From Desulfobulbaceae bacterium (GTDB taxonomy: Bacteria; Desulfobacterota; Desulfobulbia; Desulfobulbales; SURF-16), in the NCBI GenBank assembly GCA_023230525.1, contig JALNXE010000010.1, forward strand, positions 1-64,000: DNA of 64,000 nt, written 5' to 3'. The notes below the pieces were generated by a model. The model had not been told where the DNA came from. It did no database searches and was given only the letters and a program-made list of their open reading frames with translations. The translations under genes and the position numbers were made by a program. Each line of letters opens with the position of its first letter. Position 1 is the stretch's first letter. This document shows positions 44,456 to 52,117 of this stretch, piece after piece.

Positions 44456-46591
44456 ATGAGATTAATTTTAAAGTTTTTCCTGTTGTTTTCGCATACATTT
44501 TCTTTCCCTGCCATACCGAACTCCTTTCTTTCACCGCACAAAATCCAATCGGCTCCGATCATTTTATCTTTTTTCTTTCTCAGTTTTTTTGGCCAAGCAT
44601 TAGAATGCCACGCTGTTATGCTCACTTGGACCGCCAATGATCCCATCGAAAACGTCACGGGTTACAAAATTTATTACGGCAGCGCCTCCGGTCAATACGA
44701 CGGTCACTACAAGGATGTCGGCAATGTCACCTCCTGCGAAATTGAAGAGGTGATCGCTACCCTGGAAGAGGGTAAAACCTATTATCTCGCTGCCACCGCT
44801 TATTCAGCCACCGCTGAAAGTGGTTATTCCTCTGAAGTTGTCTATACCCACGCAACAGTTCTGAAAGTGGTCCCGGACACGGTTATTACTGACACCGACG
44901 GCGACGGCATCAGCGATGCGGACGAGCTTTATTTGTACCAAACCGATCCCGTAAACACGGACTCCGATAATGATGGCATATCCGATGATAAAGAACTGGC
45001 GTACTGGGGTACTTTGTGGAACGAAGACTTTGATGGCGACGGCATTGCCAACCTGACCGATTGGGACTCCGATGGAGATGGCGTCTCCGACGGGGATGAG
45101 GTTTCCCAAGGTACTGATCCGGCAACCCCGCAACTTATCGTTACCCTGCTTAGCCCGGAAGACGGGGCAACCTTGCCGGCAGGAGATGTTACTTTCTCCT
45201 GCCAGGCCACAAGCCAGAGCAGCGACATCGATCACATTGGTTTCTATTCAAATATTTCTGGATCCTGGCAGCAGGACGACATCCATTACCCTGGGGAAAT
45301 AAGCCGAAATGAAGCTGGTTTAGTCAGCCTCTTCCATTTTAATAACTCCACCGAAGATGCAGTTACCTCTCTCACCAACGCATCGACCAACATTGCCTTT
45401 TCCAAAAACAGCCAGTTCGGCATGAGCGCTTATTTGTCCGGCTATGACAATCGCATAACCGCTTCCAACTCAACCAGCCGTTTTAACATTACCGATGAAC
45501 TGACCATCGAAGCCTGGATATATCCTACCGATATCACCCCTTCGGACTATATTGTTTCCAAGGCCTGGGATGTCAACACCTCCCCTTATATCAATTATGC
45601 TCTTGGTTTTTATAATGATACCAAAACAATACGTTTCGTGGTCAGCATTGCCGATCAGCAATACATGGTAACTACAAGTCAAATTACGCCCTTGCAGTGG
45701 CATCATGTGGTGGGAACCTTTTCCAGCACCAGTGGCGAAATGAAAATTTACCTCAACGGCCAACTTGCAGACTCAACCAGTGTGTCCGGCAAACTCAATA
45801 CAACAACAACTGATTTAATTATAGGAGGATATCAGTATAGTCAGGATAAAAGCCTTAACGGCTTTATTGACGAACTTGCCATATACAACAGAGCACTTGG
45901 CGCAGAAGAAATCGCCGGCCATTATGTTTTTAATACCAGGGAGGTTACGGCTGATTTTCCTGTGCACATCTCGGAAGAATCAACCTTTCAATGGAATTGC
46001 GAAGCCAAGGATACAGCAGGAAATTCCGCAACAGCTGCCACCAATAAATCTTTAACAACCGAAATATCCAGCGCTGGTATTACTGATACGCAGCAGACAG
46101 TTTATGAAGATGGGGAAGACGGCACCATATCCGGCTGGGATATTTATGACAGCGACCCGGCTGGAGCTTCGATCAATAACGTTTTTGATTCAGCCAAACA
46201 GAGCAGAGTTATTGAATTTAACAGCGATGATTTCCAAAATGTTTTCAGACTGAGAAACAACGATTTAAGCAACTGGCAAAATACCAGTCAATTTATCGCA
46301 AAATGGTCTATGAAATTCACCGGAAGTTATTTTGTTTTCCTGAACGTGGAAACGACGGCAGGCCAACGATTCATTTATTACAATCCTGCCGATTACGACC
46401 TTCTCGGCACACGGGAACTCGTGCATCACGGCCTTGGCTCGAACACCACAAATGGAGAATGGATAACCATCACGCGAAATCTGCAAGAGGATCTCCAAGA
46501 AGCGCAGCCCGGGGTGGTAATTCTTGAAGTTAATGCCATTTGGATCCTGGGAAATGGCCGAATTGACGACATATCTCTCTTAACCCCGTAA
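44456..46591 (+). CDS. Secreted FnIII/thrombospondin type 3/LamG-domain protein
   Basis: A 711-residue surface or secreted protein. The chosen ATG (44456) follows AAGGA by about 11 bases and opens a hydrophobic export region (to about residue 55, ending LECHA). Domains follow in order: a fibronectin III-like domain (VMLTWTANDPIENVTGYKIYY, about 55-130), calcium-binding thrombospondin type 3 repeats (DTDGDGISDADE, DSDNDGISDD, DFDGDGIAN, DSDGDGVSDGDE, about 140-220), a LamG/concanavalin domain (about 290-480, with ELTIEAWIYP, WHHVVGTF and LNGFIDELAIYNRAL), and a C-terminal module starting YEDGEDGTISGWDIYD. No PEP-CTERM-type tail is present; it ends in SLLTP. It may be a polysaccharide-binding matrix protein. 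A truncated copy of its last module follows the stop. Confidence 0.8.
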   Translation: MRLILKFFLLFSHTFSFPAIPNSFLSPHKIQSAPIILSFFFLSFFGQALECHAVMLTWTANDPIENVTGYKIYYGSASGQYDGHYKDVGNVTSCEIEEVIATLEEGKTYYLAATAYSATAESGYSSEVVYTHATVLKVVPDTVITDTDGDGISDADELYLYQTDPVNTDSDNDGISDDKELAYWGTLWNEDFDGDGIANLTDWDSDGDGVSDGDEVSQGTDPATPQLIVTLLSPEDGATLPAGDVTFSCQATSQSSDIDHIGFYSNISGSWQQDDIHYPGEISRNEAGLVSLFHFNNSTEDAVTSLTNASTNIAFSKNSQFGMSAYLSGYDNRITASNSTSRFNITDELTIEAWIYPTDITPSDYIVSKAWDVNTSPYINYALGFYNDTKTIRFVVSIADQQYMVTTSQITPLQWHHVVGTFSSTSGEMKIYLNGQLADSTSVSGKLNTTTTDLIIGGYQYSQDKSLNGFIDELAIYNRALGAEEIAGHYVFNTREVTADFPVHISEESTFQWNCEAKDTAGNSATAATNKSLTTEISSAGITDTQQTVYEDGEDGTISGWDIYDSDPAGASINNVFDSAKQSRVIEFNSDDFQNVFRLRNNDLSNWQNTSQFIAKWSMKFTGSYFVFLNVETTAGQRFIYYNPADYDLLGTRELVHHGLGSNTTNGEWITITRNLQEDLQEAQPGVVILEVNAIWILGNGRIDDISLLTP

Positions 46592-46690
46592 ACAAAATAC
46601 GAAAATGGAGAGAACGGCAAAATATCCGGCTGGGATATTTTCGGCAATGATCCGACAGGAGCGTCGATCAAGAACGTTTTCGATTTAGAA
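46592..46690 (+). pseudogene. Truncated duplicate of the upstream gene's C-terminal module
   Basis: Immediately after the stop, in the same frame, the sequence encodes KYENGENGKISGWDIFG and GNDPTGASIKNVFD, closely matching VYEDGEDGTISGWDIYD and SDPAGASINNVFD of the upstream gene (about 46100-46190). Similarity stops at about 46684, just before a palindromic repeat that starts the ATPase cassette. One TAA separates it from the intact gene. Confidence 0.8.
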
Positions 46691-46719
46691 TGTTGGGTTT
46701 CGTCGAGCTCAATCCAACG
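46691..46719. repeat. Palindromic GTTGGG...CCCAAC repeat, left of ATPase cassette
   Basis: TGTTGGGTTTCG followed by TCGAGCTCAATCCAACG. It is a direct-repeat partner of 48034-48062 (two differences seen over 29 bases). Each copy is itself an inverted repeat (GTTGGGTT/AA(C/T)CCAAC), resembling the small dispersed palindromes that often mark mobile cassettes. Confidence 0.8.
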
Positions 46720-46731
46720 AGCTGAGGGAAT

Positions 46732-46779
46732 AGTACAATTTGCAAATTGAATTGACAAATTGTACTGGCAGGCTATTAT
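46732..46779 (+). promoter_or_regulatory. Promoter and operator of the ATPase cassette (leaderless)
   Basis: Consensus -35 TTGACA (46752-46757), 16-base spacer and -10 TATTAT (46774-46779). The predicted start, 7 bases on, is the A of the ATG at 46786. A perfect 11-bp inverted repeat (AGTACAATTTG at 46732-46742 with CAAATTGTACT at 46756-46766) covers the -35 region and looks like an operator. Confidence 0.7.
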
Positions 46780-46785
46780 CTTCGC

Positions 46786-47946
46786 ATGATCAAACGAGCA
46801 GCACACCACACCATCATGCGCCTGGCCAAGGGATTTCCTGTCATTGCCATTACCGGCCCGCGCCAGTCAGGTAAGACAACCCTCGCCAGGAGCGCCTTCC
46901 CCGGCAAACCCTATCTGACCCTGGAAGATCCGGACACGCGCTTGTTTGCCGAGAGAGATCCACGTGGCCTGCTCTCCAGTTATCCAGACGGCCTGATCCT
47001 TGACGAGGCCCAGCGGGCGCCGCAGATATTCTCATATCTACAGGGGGCTGTGGATAACCACCTGATTCCGGGGAAATATATCCTGACCGGTTCACAGCAG
47101 TTTGGCCTCCTGTCCGGTATCACGCAATCGCTGGCCGGTCGGGTGGGAATGGTACAACTGCTCCCTTTTGCCATGGACGAGCTGGACTCCGCCGGGATGC
47201 TGACTGATAATGCCGACCACCTCATGTGGTACGGGATGTATCCACCATTGTATGATCGTGATCTCGTCCCAACAGACTGGTTTCCCGCCTACGTCAACAC
47301 TTACATCGAGCGGGACGTACGCCAGATCATCAACATACGCGGCCTTTCAACCTTCCAGAGGTTCATCAAGATGTGCGCTGCCCGCTGCGGGCAGCTCCTA
47401 AACCTTTCGTCACTGGCCACAGACTGCGGTATCACTCACAACACAGCCGCAGCCTGGATCTCAGTGCTTGAGGCGAGCTACATTATCTTTCTGCTGCGTC
47501 CTCATTTCCGCAATTTCAATAAACGGCTCGTCAAGACCCCAAAGATCTATTTCCTTGATACTGGCCTGGCCGCTTGGCTTCTGGGGATAAGGGAGCAGGG
47601 ACAAATAGCCTTCCACGCCCAGCGGGGGGCGCTGTTCGAGAACATGGTGGTAACAGAATTTCTCAAGGGGAGATTTAACCGGGGGCAACAGGCTGACCTC
47701 CATTTCTGGCGCGACAGCAAAGGCCTTGAGGTGGATCTTTTACTCGATGACGGCATCAATCTGACGCCGGTCGAAATCAAGTCCGGCCAGACCATCGCCG
47801 CCGATTCCCATATAGCACTAAAAAAGTGGTGCGAACTGTCCGGAACCACGGATCGCCCGGCATTGCTTGTCTATGGCGGCGACAAGGGGCTGACGAACGG
47901 GAACATCGCGTTCATCCCATGGCGGAAATTGACAACGCTCATGTGA
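46786..47946 (+). CDS. AAA_14/DUF4143 ATPase
   Basis: A 386-residue protein of a widespread, poorly understood ATPase family. The N-terminal AAA domain has Walker A GPRQSGKTT (residues 24-32) and Walker B LILDEAQ, then a sensor region LTGSQQFGLL. The C-terminal DUF4143 part contains a winged helix (LATDCGITHNTAAAWISVLE) and a PD-(D/E)XK-like nuclease signature (GLEVDLLLDDG and VEIKSG). Some relatives are encoded in mobile or toxin-antitoxin-rich regions. It has no ribosome binding site and its promoter predicts a leaderless mRNA. It is flanked by direct palindromic repeats at 46691 and 48034, so it looks like an inserted cassette. Confidence 0.88.
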   Translation: MIKRAAHHTIMRLAKGFPVIAITGPRQSGKTTLARSAFPGKPYLTLEDPDTRLFAERDPRGLLSSYPDGLILDEAQRAPQIFSYLQGAVDNHLIPGKYILTGSQQFGLLSGITQSLAGRVGMVQLLPFAMDELDSAGMLTDNADHLMWYGMYPPLYDRDLVPTDWFPAYVNTYIERDVRQIINIRGLSTFQRFIKMCAARCGQLLNLSSLATDCGITHNTAAAWISVLEASYIIFLLRPHFRNFNKRLVKTPKIYFLDTGLAAWLLGIREQGQIAFHAQRGALFENMVVTEFLKGRFNRGQQADLHFWRDSKGLEVDLLLDDGINLTPVEIKSGQTIAADSHIALKKWCELSGTTDRPALLVYGGDKGLTNGNIAFIPWRKLTTLM

Positions 47947-47967
47947 TTTCGAATTTCCGTAAGCAAG

Positions 47968-47990
47968 GTTGGGTTGAGGAACGAAACCCA
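47968..47990. repeat. Inverted copy of the GTTGGG palindrome
   Basis: GTTGGGTTGAGG followed by AACGAAACCCA; its reverse complement belongs to the same family as 46691-46719 and 48034-48062, giving two copies at the right edge of the cassette in opposite orientation. Confidence 0.7.
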
Positions 47991-48033
47991 CCATTAACGG
48001 ACATTACAAACGGCAACATTCTGCCACAATACC

Positions 48034-48062
48034 TGTTGGGTTTCGCCGAGCTCAACCCAACG
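48034..48062. repeat. Palindromic GTTGGG...CCCAAC repeat, right of ATPase cassette
   Basis: TGTTGGGTTTCG followed by CCGAGCTCAACCCAACG, in the same orientation as the left copy at 46691. The gap of about 160 bases after the ATPase gene holds only these two repeats. Confidence 0.8.
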
Positions 48063-48106
48063 AAACTAAGGAATTTTTGCCATCACCCATGAGCCACCAG
48101 CCAGCC

Positions 48107-49513
48107 CTATATCGCCCCTTTGCGCTTCAGCACCACCAAAACGGTTTTCAACAGGATCTTCACATCATCGGAAAACTGCCACTGATCCAGATAGCGGCAG
48201 TCCAGCTCCACGATTTCATCAAAGTTGGTGATCTTATTCCGGCCGGAAACCTGCCATAATCCCGTTATTCCCGGCTTGGCCGAGATGCGCCGTAAATGCC
48301 ACGGTTTATACTGCTCCACCTCATCGAGCGTCGGCGGCCTGGTGCCGACCAGACTCATCTCACCTTTCAGCACATTGATAAACTGGGGAAACTCGTCAAT
48401 GGAGGTCTTTCTCAGCCACTCGCCCACCTTGGTAATGCGGGGATCATCTTTCAGTTTGAACATTACCCCGTCCATTTCATTGCGATCAAGTAACTCCTGT
48501 TTGCGCTGCTCGGCATCCAGGTACATGGAGCGGAATTTATAGAGATAAAAAATGCGGCCGTTCAGCCCCATGCGTTTCTGGCTGAAAATTACCGGCCCAG
48601 GCGAATCAAGCTTGATGGCCAGGGCAACAAAAGGATACATCAAGAGAAAAAATATGGCCCCGATCAACCCGCCGGCAATATCAAGCATGCGCTTGTAAAG
48701 CAGGCCAGTGGCATTGAAATTGGCGCTCTGAATAGTAAAAAAGGGAACGCCCTGCAGTCGGTCAACGGAAAGGCTATGTTGCCCTGGTTGCCAGAGGGCA
48801 GGCAGGATCCTGGCGGGAATCCCGGTCTGTTTACAGTAATTCAGATACTTGGCCAGATTAACCGTTCTATCGCCATCAATGGCAAAAACGACCTCATCAA
48901 CGGCATAAGCGCGTAGCACCTCGGGCAGATCATCCAAGGTGCCGAGACTGTCGCTGCTGTCAACTTTATCCTGGGACGTCTTCAGCCTCCCCACCACCTG
49001 ATGCCCCCAGCTCACCTGGGAAGACAACAGCTCGGAGACCAGTTTGCCCCTGGTCATGTTGCCGACAACCAGAATCCGGCGGACGTTAAACCCCTTACCG
49101 GCGATATATCTTATGTAAATACGCAGCAGAATTTTCTCACAGAACATCAGGCACAGACAGAGTCCGGCAAAGATCAGCAAAAATGAGCGGGGATAGCCCG
49201 GGGGTTCAAAAATGAAGACAAAACTGGCAAGAACGCTGAAATCGACCAGCACGGCATTGAACATCGGCCAGAAAAGTCTCCACAGGGAGGGATGCCGCCT
49301 GTCCCCATACATCCCCATTCTACCCATGACATAGTTGTTGACAAACATCATCATGAGCACGGAAATGATGAAAACATTCTCATTCATCCGCCAGACGACA
49401 TCCGGCACATAATAACTGACCAGATATCTGGCGCCATAGCCGGCGGCGATGACGCTCAAGGCATCAAGCATCATCCGGAAGGTATTTAAGATATAAACCT
49501 GTTGCTGGAACAT
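48107..49513 (-). CDS. Polyprenyl-phosphate sugar phosphotransferase (exopolysaccharide initiation)
   Basis: A 468-residue membrane enzyme that transfers a sugar-1-phosphate from a nucleotide sugar to undecaprenyl phosphate, starting repeat-unit assembly. Four N-terminal helices, a CoA-binding-like regulatory region (RRILVVGNMTRG), a fifth hydrophobic segment (about 290-310) and the catalytic domain are seen. Catalytic blocks are KRMLDIAGGLIGAIFF, SPGPVIFSQKRMG, LYKFRSMY, DEFPQFINVLKGEMSLVGTRPP and KPGITGLWQVSGRN. The layout matches the glycosyltransferases of PEP-CTERM loci. It lies 25 bases after the exosortase gene. Confidence 0.93.
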   Translation of the reverse strand: MFQQQVYILNTFRMMLDALSVIAAGYGARYLVSYYVPDVVWRMNENVFIISVLMMMFVNNYVMGRMGMYGDRRHPSLWRLFWPMFNAVLVDFSVLASFVFIFEPPGYPRSFLLIFAGLCLCLMFCEKILLRIYIRYIAGKGFNVRRILVVGNMTRGKLVSELLSSQVSWGHQVVGRLKTSQDKVDSSDSLGTLDDLPEVLRAYAVDEVVFAIDGDRTVNLAKYLNYCKQTGIPARILPALWQPGQHSLSVDRLQGVPFFTIQSANFNATGLLYKRMLDIAGGLIGAIFFLLMYPFVALAIKLDSPGPVIFSQKRMGLNGRIFYLYKFRSMYLDAEQRKQELLDRNEMDGVMFKLKDDPRITKVGEWLRKTSIDEFPQFINVLKGEMSLVGTRPPTLDEVEQYKPWHLRRISAKPGITGLWQVSGRNKITNFDEIVELDCRYLDQWQFSDDVKILLKTVLVVLKRKGAI

Positions 49514-49538
49514 AGAGTTGATTCAATCCGGATAATAA

Positions 49539-51074
49539 TCAATTGGGTATATAAACAGGGAGCAGAGGCCAAAGTCCGCCCACAATGAAATCGGTCAGCA
49601 TCTTCTCAGCCTGTGCAATATTCTGGCCGGGAGGCACCGTCATTTCCACCCGCACCAGCGCGCCGTCGGTCCTGTGCAGCCTGAAGGCATCCCACATCAG
49701 ATACAGCTTGTTTTCCCAGGGACTGGTAATCACTCTGCCCCGCTCATAAAAGAAATAGCTGGCCAGCATCTGCATATCGCCCTTGCGCAAATGCAGCAGG
49801 CCGATATCAATATCTTTGCCGGCAGAAACCCTGACCATACGATCGGATGATTTTACCAGCTCAAAACCGCCTCCCAGCAGACACGACTGGGGGGCATGGG
49901 CCGTATGCTGTGTTCCCTGGTATTCGTAATAGGGGATCAACAGATAAATTGTGTTGGGCACCCCAGCCTTGCTGAATGTGGCGTTCACATAGTCATCGGC
50001 CCACAGGGAATCGAGAATCTCCTGGGACAGATAGTTGCGGCGGCCCTGCCAACCCATAATTTCCATGGGAAACGAGGCAAAGCTTGTCCGCTGGGGAATG
50101 ATCATGCTGCCTGACACATTCCGCAGGGCCCAGCCACTGCCGCCAAAAAGGGCTGCATAAAATACCGTGATAAGCAGAGCGGAACCCATGGATGCAGCAC
50201 GGCATCCTTTATCCCGTAAGTTTTTTGGCGGCCCTGCGGTACCGACTTTTTGCAATAGCCATGCGCAGAGAAACAGGATCACCCCGGCAACAAGAAAGGC
50301 AATGACCCCCTGCAAGTCATGGTAGGCTCCCTCGTTAAACTGCGGAAAACCATTTATGGTCAGCAGGGCGCCAATAAAAATACGCACCGCATTGGTAAAA
50401 ATTGACAGGGGGTAAACAAGCAGCAGCAGGAACATTTTGCGCCAGAGCCCGCCGGCATAAAAATGGCCGATGAGAAGCGCCAGCAATACCATGGAGACGA
50501 TGTAACGCAAGCCGCTGCAGGCATCGACTACCTGCATCTTGGATACGCCCAAATCAAGGATATTCCCGGTCTGCAGAACCGTAATCCCCACCCAGCGCAT
50601 CATCTCCACCGAGAGGGAACTTGCCGTCATCTTCATCTTGAAGGTGAGCACCCGATTGATATAGGGCGGCATGGGCACAATAAACAGCAGAACCAGCAGA
50701 GGGAAAAAAAGCAATCGGCTCCGCCGCACGCCGTACATGGTAATGATCAGACTTGTAACGCAGCCCCAGATCCCCAGAAAAAGCAAGGTCTCAACCGAGC
50801 CGAGCTCTCCGACCGCAATAACCAGCACGGATAAAAGGGCCGGCACCATCCCCCACTTACTCCAGCAAAACTCACCAAAGCGGAAATCATTTTTTTTCTC
50901 CCAGCAGAGATAGAGGAATACCGGCACGACCAGAAAACAGTAGTTATTATCGTCGCTGTTCCAATGCATGGCAAGCTTCTCCAGCATCGGCCAGTAGCCG
51001 ATAAAAATGCTCGCCAGGACCAGAATGGGGAAAATGAAAAAGAAGTTGTTTTTATCAGGGCTGGAATTTGCCAT
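49539..51074 (-). CDS. Exosortase fused to an EpsI domain (XrtD-like)
   Basis: A 511-residue polytopic membrane protein. The N-terminal exosortase domain (about 1-280, eight or so helices) has catalytic Cys186 (DACSGLRY), Arg231 (NAVRIFIGALL) and His252 (AYHDLQGVIAF), the cysteine-protease-like triad that cleaves C-terminal sorting signals. The C-terminal part (about 300-511) is an EpsI/DUF3485 domain (MIIPQRTSFASFPMEIMGWQG, YYEYQGTQHTAHAPQSCLLGGGFE). Exosortase-EpsI fusions are typical of the XrtD group. It should process proteins bearing a short VPxxx- or PEP-like tail; none was found in this window. It heads a minus-strand pair with the sugar transferase. Confidence 0.92.
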   Translation of the reverse strand: MANSSPDKNNFFFIFPILVLASIFIGYWPMLEKLAMHWNSDDNNYCFLVVPVFLYLCWEKKNDFRFGEFCWSKWGMVPALLSVLVIAVGELGSVETLLFLGIWGCVTSLIITMYGVRRSRLLFFPLLVLLFIVPMPPYINRVLTFKMKMTASSLSVEMMRWVGITVLQTGNILDLGVSKMQVVDACSGLRYIVSMVLLALLIGHFYAGGLWRKMFLLLLVYPLSIFTNAVRIFIGALLTINGFPQFNEGAYHDLQGVIAFLVAGVILFLCAWLLQKVGTAGPPKNLRDKGCRAASMGSALLITVFYAALFGGSGWALRNVSGSMIIPQRTSFASFPMEIMGWQGRRNYLSQEILDSLWADDYVNATFSKAGVPNTIYLLIPYYEYQGTQHTAHAPQSCLLGGGFELVKSSDRMVRVSAGKDIDIGLLHLRKGDMQMLASYFFYERGRVITSPWENKLYLMWDAFRLHRTDGALVRVEMTVPPGQNIAQAEKMLTDFIVGGLWPLLPVYIPN

Positions 51075-51347
51075 AAAGTGCTCGATCCTGTTGCTGGTAT
51101 GGTAATGGTAAAATAGCTGTTTAGACCTTTAGACTGGAGTCTGTTAGCCAAAAAGGCCGAAGCCAAAGGGTAGAAGCTGGCCTTCAGACTATCCATCTGG
51201 GTAGTTACAAACAAAAACGAAACGTTCTAATATGGAATAATACGCTGAAAGCAGATATAATTACAAGAAAAACGGTCAACATCAGGCCGAATGGAGAGTA
51301 GCGAAAAATAGGAATCCGACCTTCAAACTGTTCGTACTTTATTCACC
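51075..51347. other. Divergent intergenic region between exosortase and vapC
   Basis: About 270 bases without a supported gene; it should contain the exosortase promoter on the minus strand. Small inverted repeats (AGACTGGAGTCT near 51131) and CTTTAGAC units are seen. No RpoN -24/-12 site was recognised. Confidence 0.4.
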
Positions 51348-51381
51348 TTGACACTGCAGCAGTACATTTGTACAATTGTAC
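51348..51381 (+). promoter_or_regulatory. Promoter and palindromic operator of vapC (leaderless)
   Basis: Perfect -35 TTGACA (51348-51353), 17-base spacer and -10 TACAAT (51371-51376). A 12-bp perfect palindrome GTACAATTGTAC (51370-51381) covers the -10, with an extra GTAC half-site at 51362. The predicted start falls on the ATG at 51383, so the mRNA should be leaderless. Confidence 0.75.
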
Positions 51382-51382
51382 C

Positions 51383-51781
51383 ATGAGAATTGTCGCTGAC
51401 ACTAATACGTTCCTGGCAGCCGTCCTTAATGAACCCGAGAAAAAATCGATCATCTCCCTGACGATCGGCCATGAGCTTATTGCCCCGGCGGTTTTGCCTT
51501 TTGAGATCGGCAATGCTCTTTCGGCCATGATCAAGAGAGGACGCCTTAGCAGCAAGGAGGGGCTGGCGGCCTATGACGAAATACAGAAGGTGCCTGTTGA
51601 ATTGCGTGGTGTCGATCTTAGGAATGCATTAGCAATCGCCAGCCAACACAGAATATATGCCTATGACGCTTATTTTTTAGAATGCGCACGCGCCGCGCGC
51701 TGCCCGCTGTTTACCCTTGACACGGCACTGAAGAAGATTGCCGTCAAACTTGGCATTCCGTTATTGGAGGTAGAAGAATGA
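51383..51781 (+). CDS. vapC: PIN-domain toxin, VapC family
   Basis: A 132-residue PIN-domain ribonuclease of the VapC type. The acidic metal-binding residues are visible: Asp6 (IVADTN), a glutamate in PFEIGNAL, Asp in YAYDAYFLECA and Asp in FTLDTALKKIA. It probably cleaves a structured RNA such as initiator tRNA or rRNA and arrests growth when the antitoxin is lost. The ATG at 51383 is used: it lies on the predicted transcription start, and five extra codons upstream would fall in the promoter. The toxin gene precedes the antitoxin, the reverse of the usual order, with an ATGA overlap. Confidence 0.88.
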   Translation: MRIVADTNTFLAAVLNEPEKKSIISLTIGHELIAPAVLPFEIGNALSAMIKRGRLSSKEGLAAYDEIQKVPVELRGVDLRNALAIASQHRIYAYDAYFLECARAARCPLFTLDTALKKIAVKLGIPLLEVEE

Positions 51782-51996
51782 AGGCATATAATTATTCGGA
51801 GGCACGTAAGCGCCTCTCCGAGGTGCTTGATATTGCCAAGAACGAAGAAGTGCTGATCAAACGCAGGGGGGGAGAAGTTTTTTCTCTGGTGCTCAAAAAA
51901 ACCAATCAGTCCCCTTTTGACATCCCCGGAATCACGACCAAAGCAACAACCGAGGATATCCTGGCCGCGGTTAAGGAATCACGCTCTCGTCCATAG
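51778..51996 (+). CDS. Phd/YefM-type antitoxin
   Basis: A 72-residue antitoxin with the Phd/YefM N-terminal DNA-binding fold (MKAYNYSEARKRLSEVLDIAKNEEVLIKRRGGEVFSLVLKK) and an acidic/polar C-terminal toxin-binding tail. It should neutralise the VapC-type PIN toxin and bind the palindrome in front of the pair. Its start overlaps the toxin stop by four bases, so its translation depends on the toxin reading frame. A GGAGG lies upstream within the toxin gene and supports the start. Confidence 0.87.
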   Translation: MKAYNYSEARKRLSEVLDIAKNEEVLIKRRGGEVFSLVLKKTNQSPFDIPGITTKATTEDILAAVKESRSRP

Positions 51997-52117
51997 TACA
52001 GGCCAGGAAACAAAGGTCAGTTATTGAAGAGTTTAACAAATGAGCGCTGTGATAAAATTTTAAAAAATGCCCAGGAATTGCACAAATGGATAATGCAGAA
52101 GCTATAAACAGGATACC

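Noticed and set aside
44164..44658. 164-codon minus-strand frame at the start of the FnIII/LamG gene
   Set aside because: Overlaps the export region of a well-supported plus-strand gene and has no recognisable features.
51997..52110. Open frame of about 37 codons after the antitoxin stop (in frame, ending HKWIMQKL)
   Set aside because: Sense-like residues are present and an AAAGG precedes a TTG, but length is within chance and nothing similar is known; it may be a remnant or a coincidence.
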